DNA from: Nereocystis luetkeana | Taxonomy: Eukaryota; Sar; Phaeophyceae; Laminariales; Laminariaceae | Assembly: GCA_031213475.1 (NCBI GenBank) | Contig: JARUPZ010000004.1 | Location: 3,807,501 to 3,871,500 of the forward strand | Length of the DNA stretch: 64,000 bases | Reading direction: 5' to 3' | In this document: positions 62,796 through 64,000 of the stretch, piece after piece | Layout of the letters: every line of letters starts with the position of its first letter | Position numbering within the stretch: position 1 is the first letter of the stretch | Position numbers and translations under genes: made by a program | The notes under the pieces: generated by a model | Database searches by the model: none | The model's input: only the letters and a program-made list of their open reading frames with translations | What the model was told of the DNA's origin: nothing

Positions 62796-63477
62796 CACCT
62801 GTGTTGCACTGCCTGTATGAAAAATATATTGCCAAAACTCCTGACAACAAAGACACTGGAACCGCGTCTGCCCGCGTTTTTTCCATGAGGATGTTTCGTT
62901 TTTCTGCCTCTACTGTAGCTCCGAACGTTCCCTTCGAGCCAAAAAAGGGCGGATATGAGCTCCTTGATGCGCTTCCGTGAATCTGCCCAAACGACAGCAT
63001 TTTTCGTGTCCTCCTTCGGGGCGGACCTCGTCGCTGCTGACGTTTGAAAATGTGGTTCCAGGCGCTTGAATTTTCAGTTTCTCTTATTGTAGCCAAGTAG
63101 TTCTTCTGGTGTAGAACGAGAAAGAGGAACGTACTCGTACAGCTTCTGGGTTATTTCTTCTCGTTCTACAGCAGAGAAAAAAGACACTTGGCTACAATAC
63201 AAGCAACTGAAAATCCAAGCGCCTGGAACCATATTTTCAAACTTTAGCGACGGGGTCCGCTCTGAGAGAGGACACGGAAAGTGCTGCCGCTTTGGCACTC
63301 ACAGGAGCGCACCAACGAGCTCACATCTGACCTGACAAATTTGGGCTCGATGGAAACGTTCGGAGCTGAAGCAGAAACATGAAATGCCCCCAGGAAAAAA
63401 ACAGCGGCAGGCGTGGTTCCAGTGTCTTTGTTGTCGGGAGTTTTTTTTTGTGTTTTGTGGGCAGTGCAACACAGGTG
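62796..63477. repeat. Large palindrome P2, 682 bp
   Basis: Starts CACCTGTGTTGCACTGCC and ends with its inverse. Matched blocks follow inward: GACAACAAAGACACTGGAAC, CGAACGTT.CC.TCGAGCC, GAGCTC.T..TGCGCT, TCCAGGCGCTTG, TTGTAGCCAAGT, GTAGAACGAGAA, leaving a short loop near 63130-63155. Outer arms are diverged, inner arms (63046-63110/63180-63240) better matched. Confidence 0.85.
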
Positions 63478-63507
63478 GCCCCTCCTTTCCCCTCTCCCCC
63501 CCTCCTC

Positions 63508-63616
63508 CACCTCTGCCTGGTCGGTGATAACTCGACGTGGTCCGCCACGGCAGTGTACGTATGCGAGAGTCTATCTTCATACGCCTACGGACATGTATGA
63601 TGTCGAGTACAACCTC
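63508..63616 (+). repeat. Element R, right-end fragment
   Basis: TGCCTGGTCGGTGA through GAGTACAACC, directly beside palindrome P2. Confidence 0.65.
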
Positions 63617-63628
63617 CCTCCCCACTCG

Positions 63629-63870
63629 CACCGGAAAACAAATTAGCTCATAGAAGCTGTCGTCCATGTGCAAGGCCGCCTCACAAGCGGTTCTTAGCAG
63701 GATGCAGCTCACCCTTCACGCGACTCGCCGGATACGTTCACGGCGCTTCGCGCTTGGTGCAAACGATGTCTACCTGGTCGGTGAAAAACCTGACGTGCTC
63801 CGTCCCGGCATCGTACGGATGCGACGGTCTATGGTCACACGGCAACAGACATACACGATATCAAGTACAC
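63629..63870 (+). repeat. Element R, copy 3 (left part missing)
   Basis: From GTCCATGTGCAAGGCCGCC to CAAGTACACCCCCC; same blocks as copies 1 and 2. Confidence 0.75.
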
Positions 63871-63975
63871 CCCCCCACACACACACTTCGCCTTCGTATT
63901 CCTACCATTTCCCCTCCTCCTCCTGCTACTCTCTCATCCGCCTTCTCCCCCTCACCCTTCTCTCCCCCGCCTGAA

Positions 63976-64000
63976 GGAAGCAGCCCATCCTTCATGCGAC
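63976..64000 (+). repeat. Element R, further copy cut by window edge
   Basis: GGAAGCAGCCCATCCTTCAT matches R's GGATGCAGCTCACCCTTCA; continues beyond the window. Confidence 0.5.

Overview
The window is nuclear DNA from a eukaryote. It holds GT-AG introns, a nuclear-envelope SUN-domain gene, a Pol III 5S rRNA cluster, tRNA-derived SINE-like repeats and at least two families of miniature inverted-repeat elements. A microbial alga or other protist is a reasonable guess from the small phase-0 exons, the long repeat-filled introns and the mixed GC-rich exon / simple-repeat intron composition. Nothing in the sequence fixes the lineage, and I do not name a species.

Region 1 (1-40707) is a head-to-tail array of 46 near-identical units of about 880 bp (45 complete, the last cut off). 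Each carries one 5S rRNA gene on the minus strand, with a TATA-like box about 26 bp upstream and a T6 terminator. The rest of each unit is spacer: a (GTA)n tract, (TA)n tracts, and a block of strong hairpins. All apparent protein ORFs in the array are spacer translations. Units differ mainly in GTA number (11-17 in most), in a CAG/CAACAG variant that clusters in units 21-41, and at the right edge, where units 44-46 have 24-38 GTA repeats and most of the point changes I noticed. The array stops at 40707 exactly at the end of a 13-bp palindrome.

Region 2 (40708-41785) has no gene I can support and lies between the array and the 3' end of the next gene.

Region 3 (41786-62591, continuing beyond the visible 5' exon) is one minus-strand gene for a SUN (Sad1/UNC-84) domain protein, the inner-nuclear-membrane half of LINC complexes. 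Nine exons with matching splice phases give 384 residues: about 210 residues of coiled-coil-like sequence and then a complete SUN domain ending in [18 protein letters not shown] plus four residues. The transmembrane segment and nucleoplasmic N-terminus were not found and probably lie further upstream. Several exon ends, splice sites included, have a second degraded copy in the neighbouring intron.

The introns and the right end (62.6-64 kb) are full of repeats: a ~110-bp TA-flanked inverted-repeat family, a ~100-bp TTAA-flanked inverted-repeat family, tRNA-derived SINE-like elements, a ~450-bp dispersed element that always ends against a C-rich tract, two large palindromes (61.5-62.0 kb and 62.8-63.5 kb), minisatellites, and a 9-bp palindrome TACCWGGTA that occurs at least eleven times in 23 kb.
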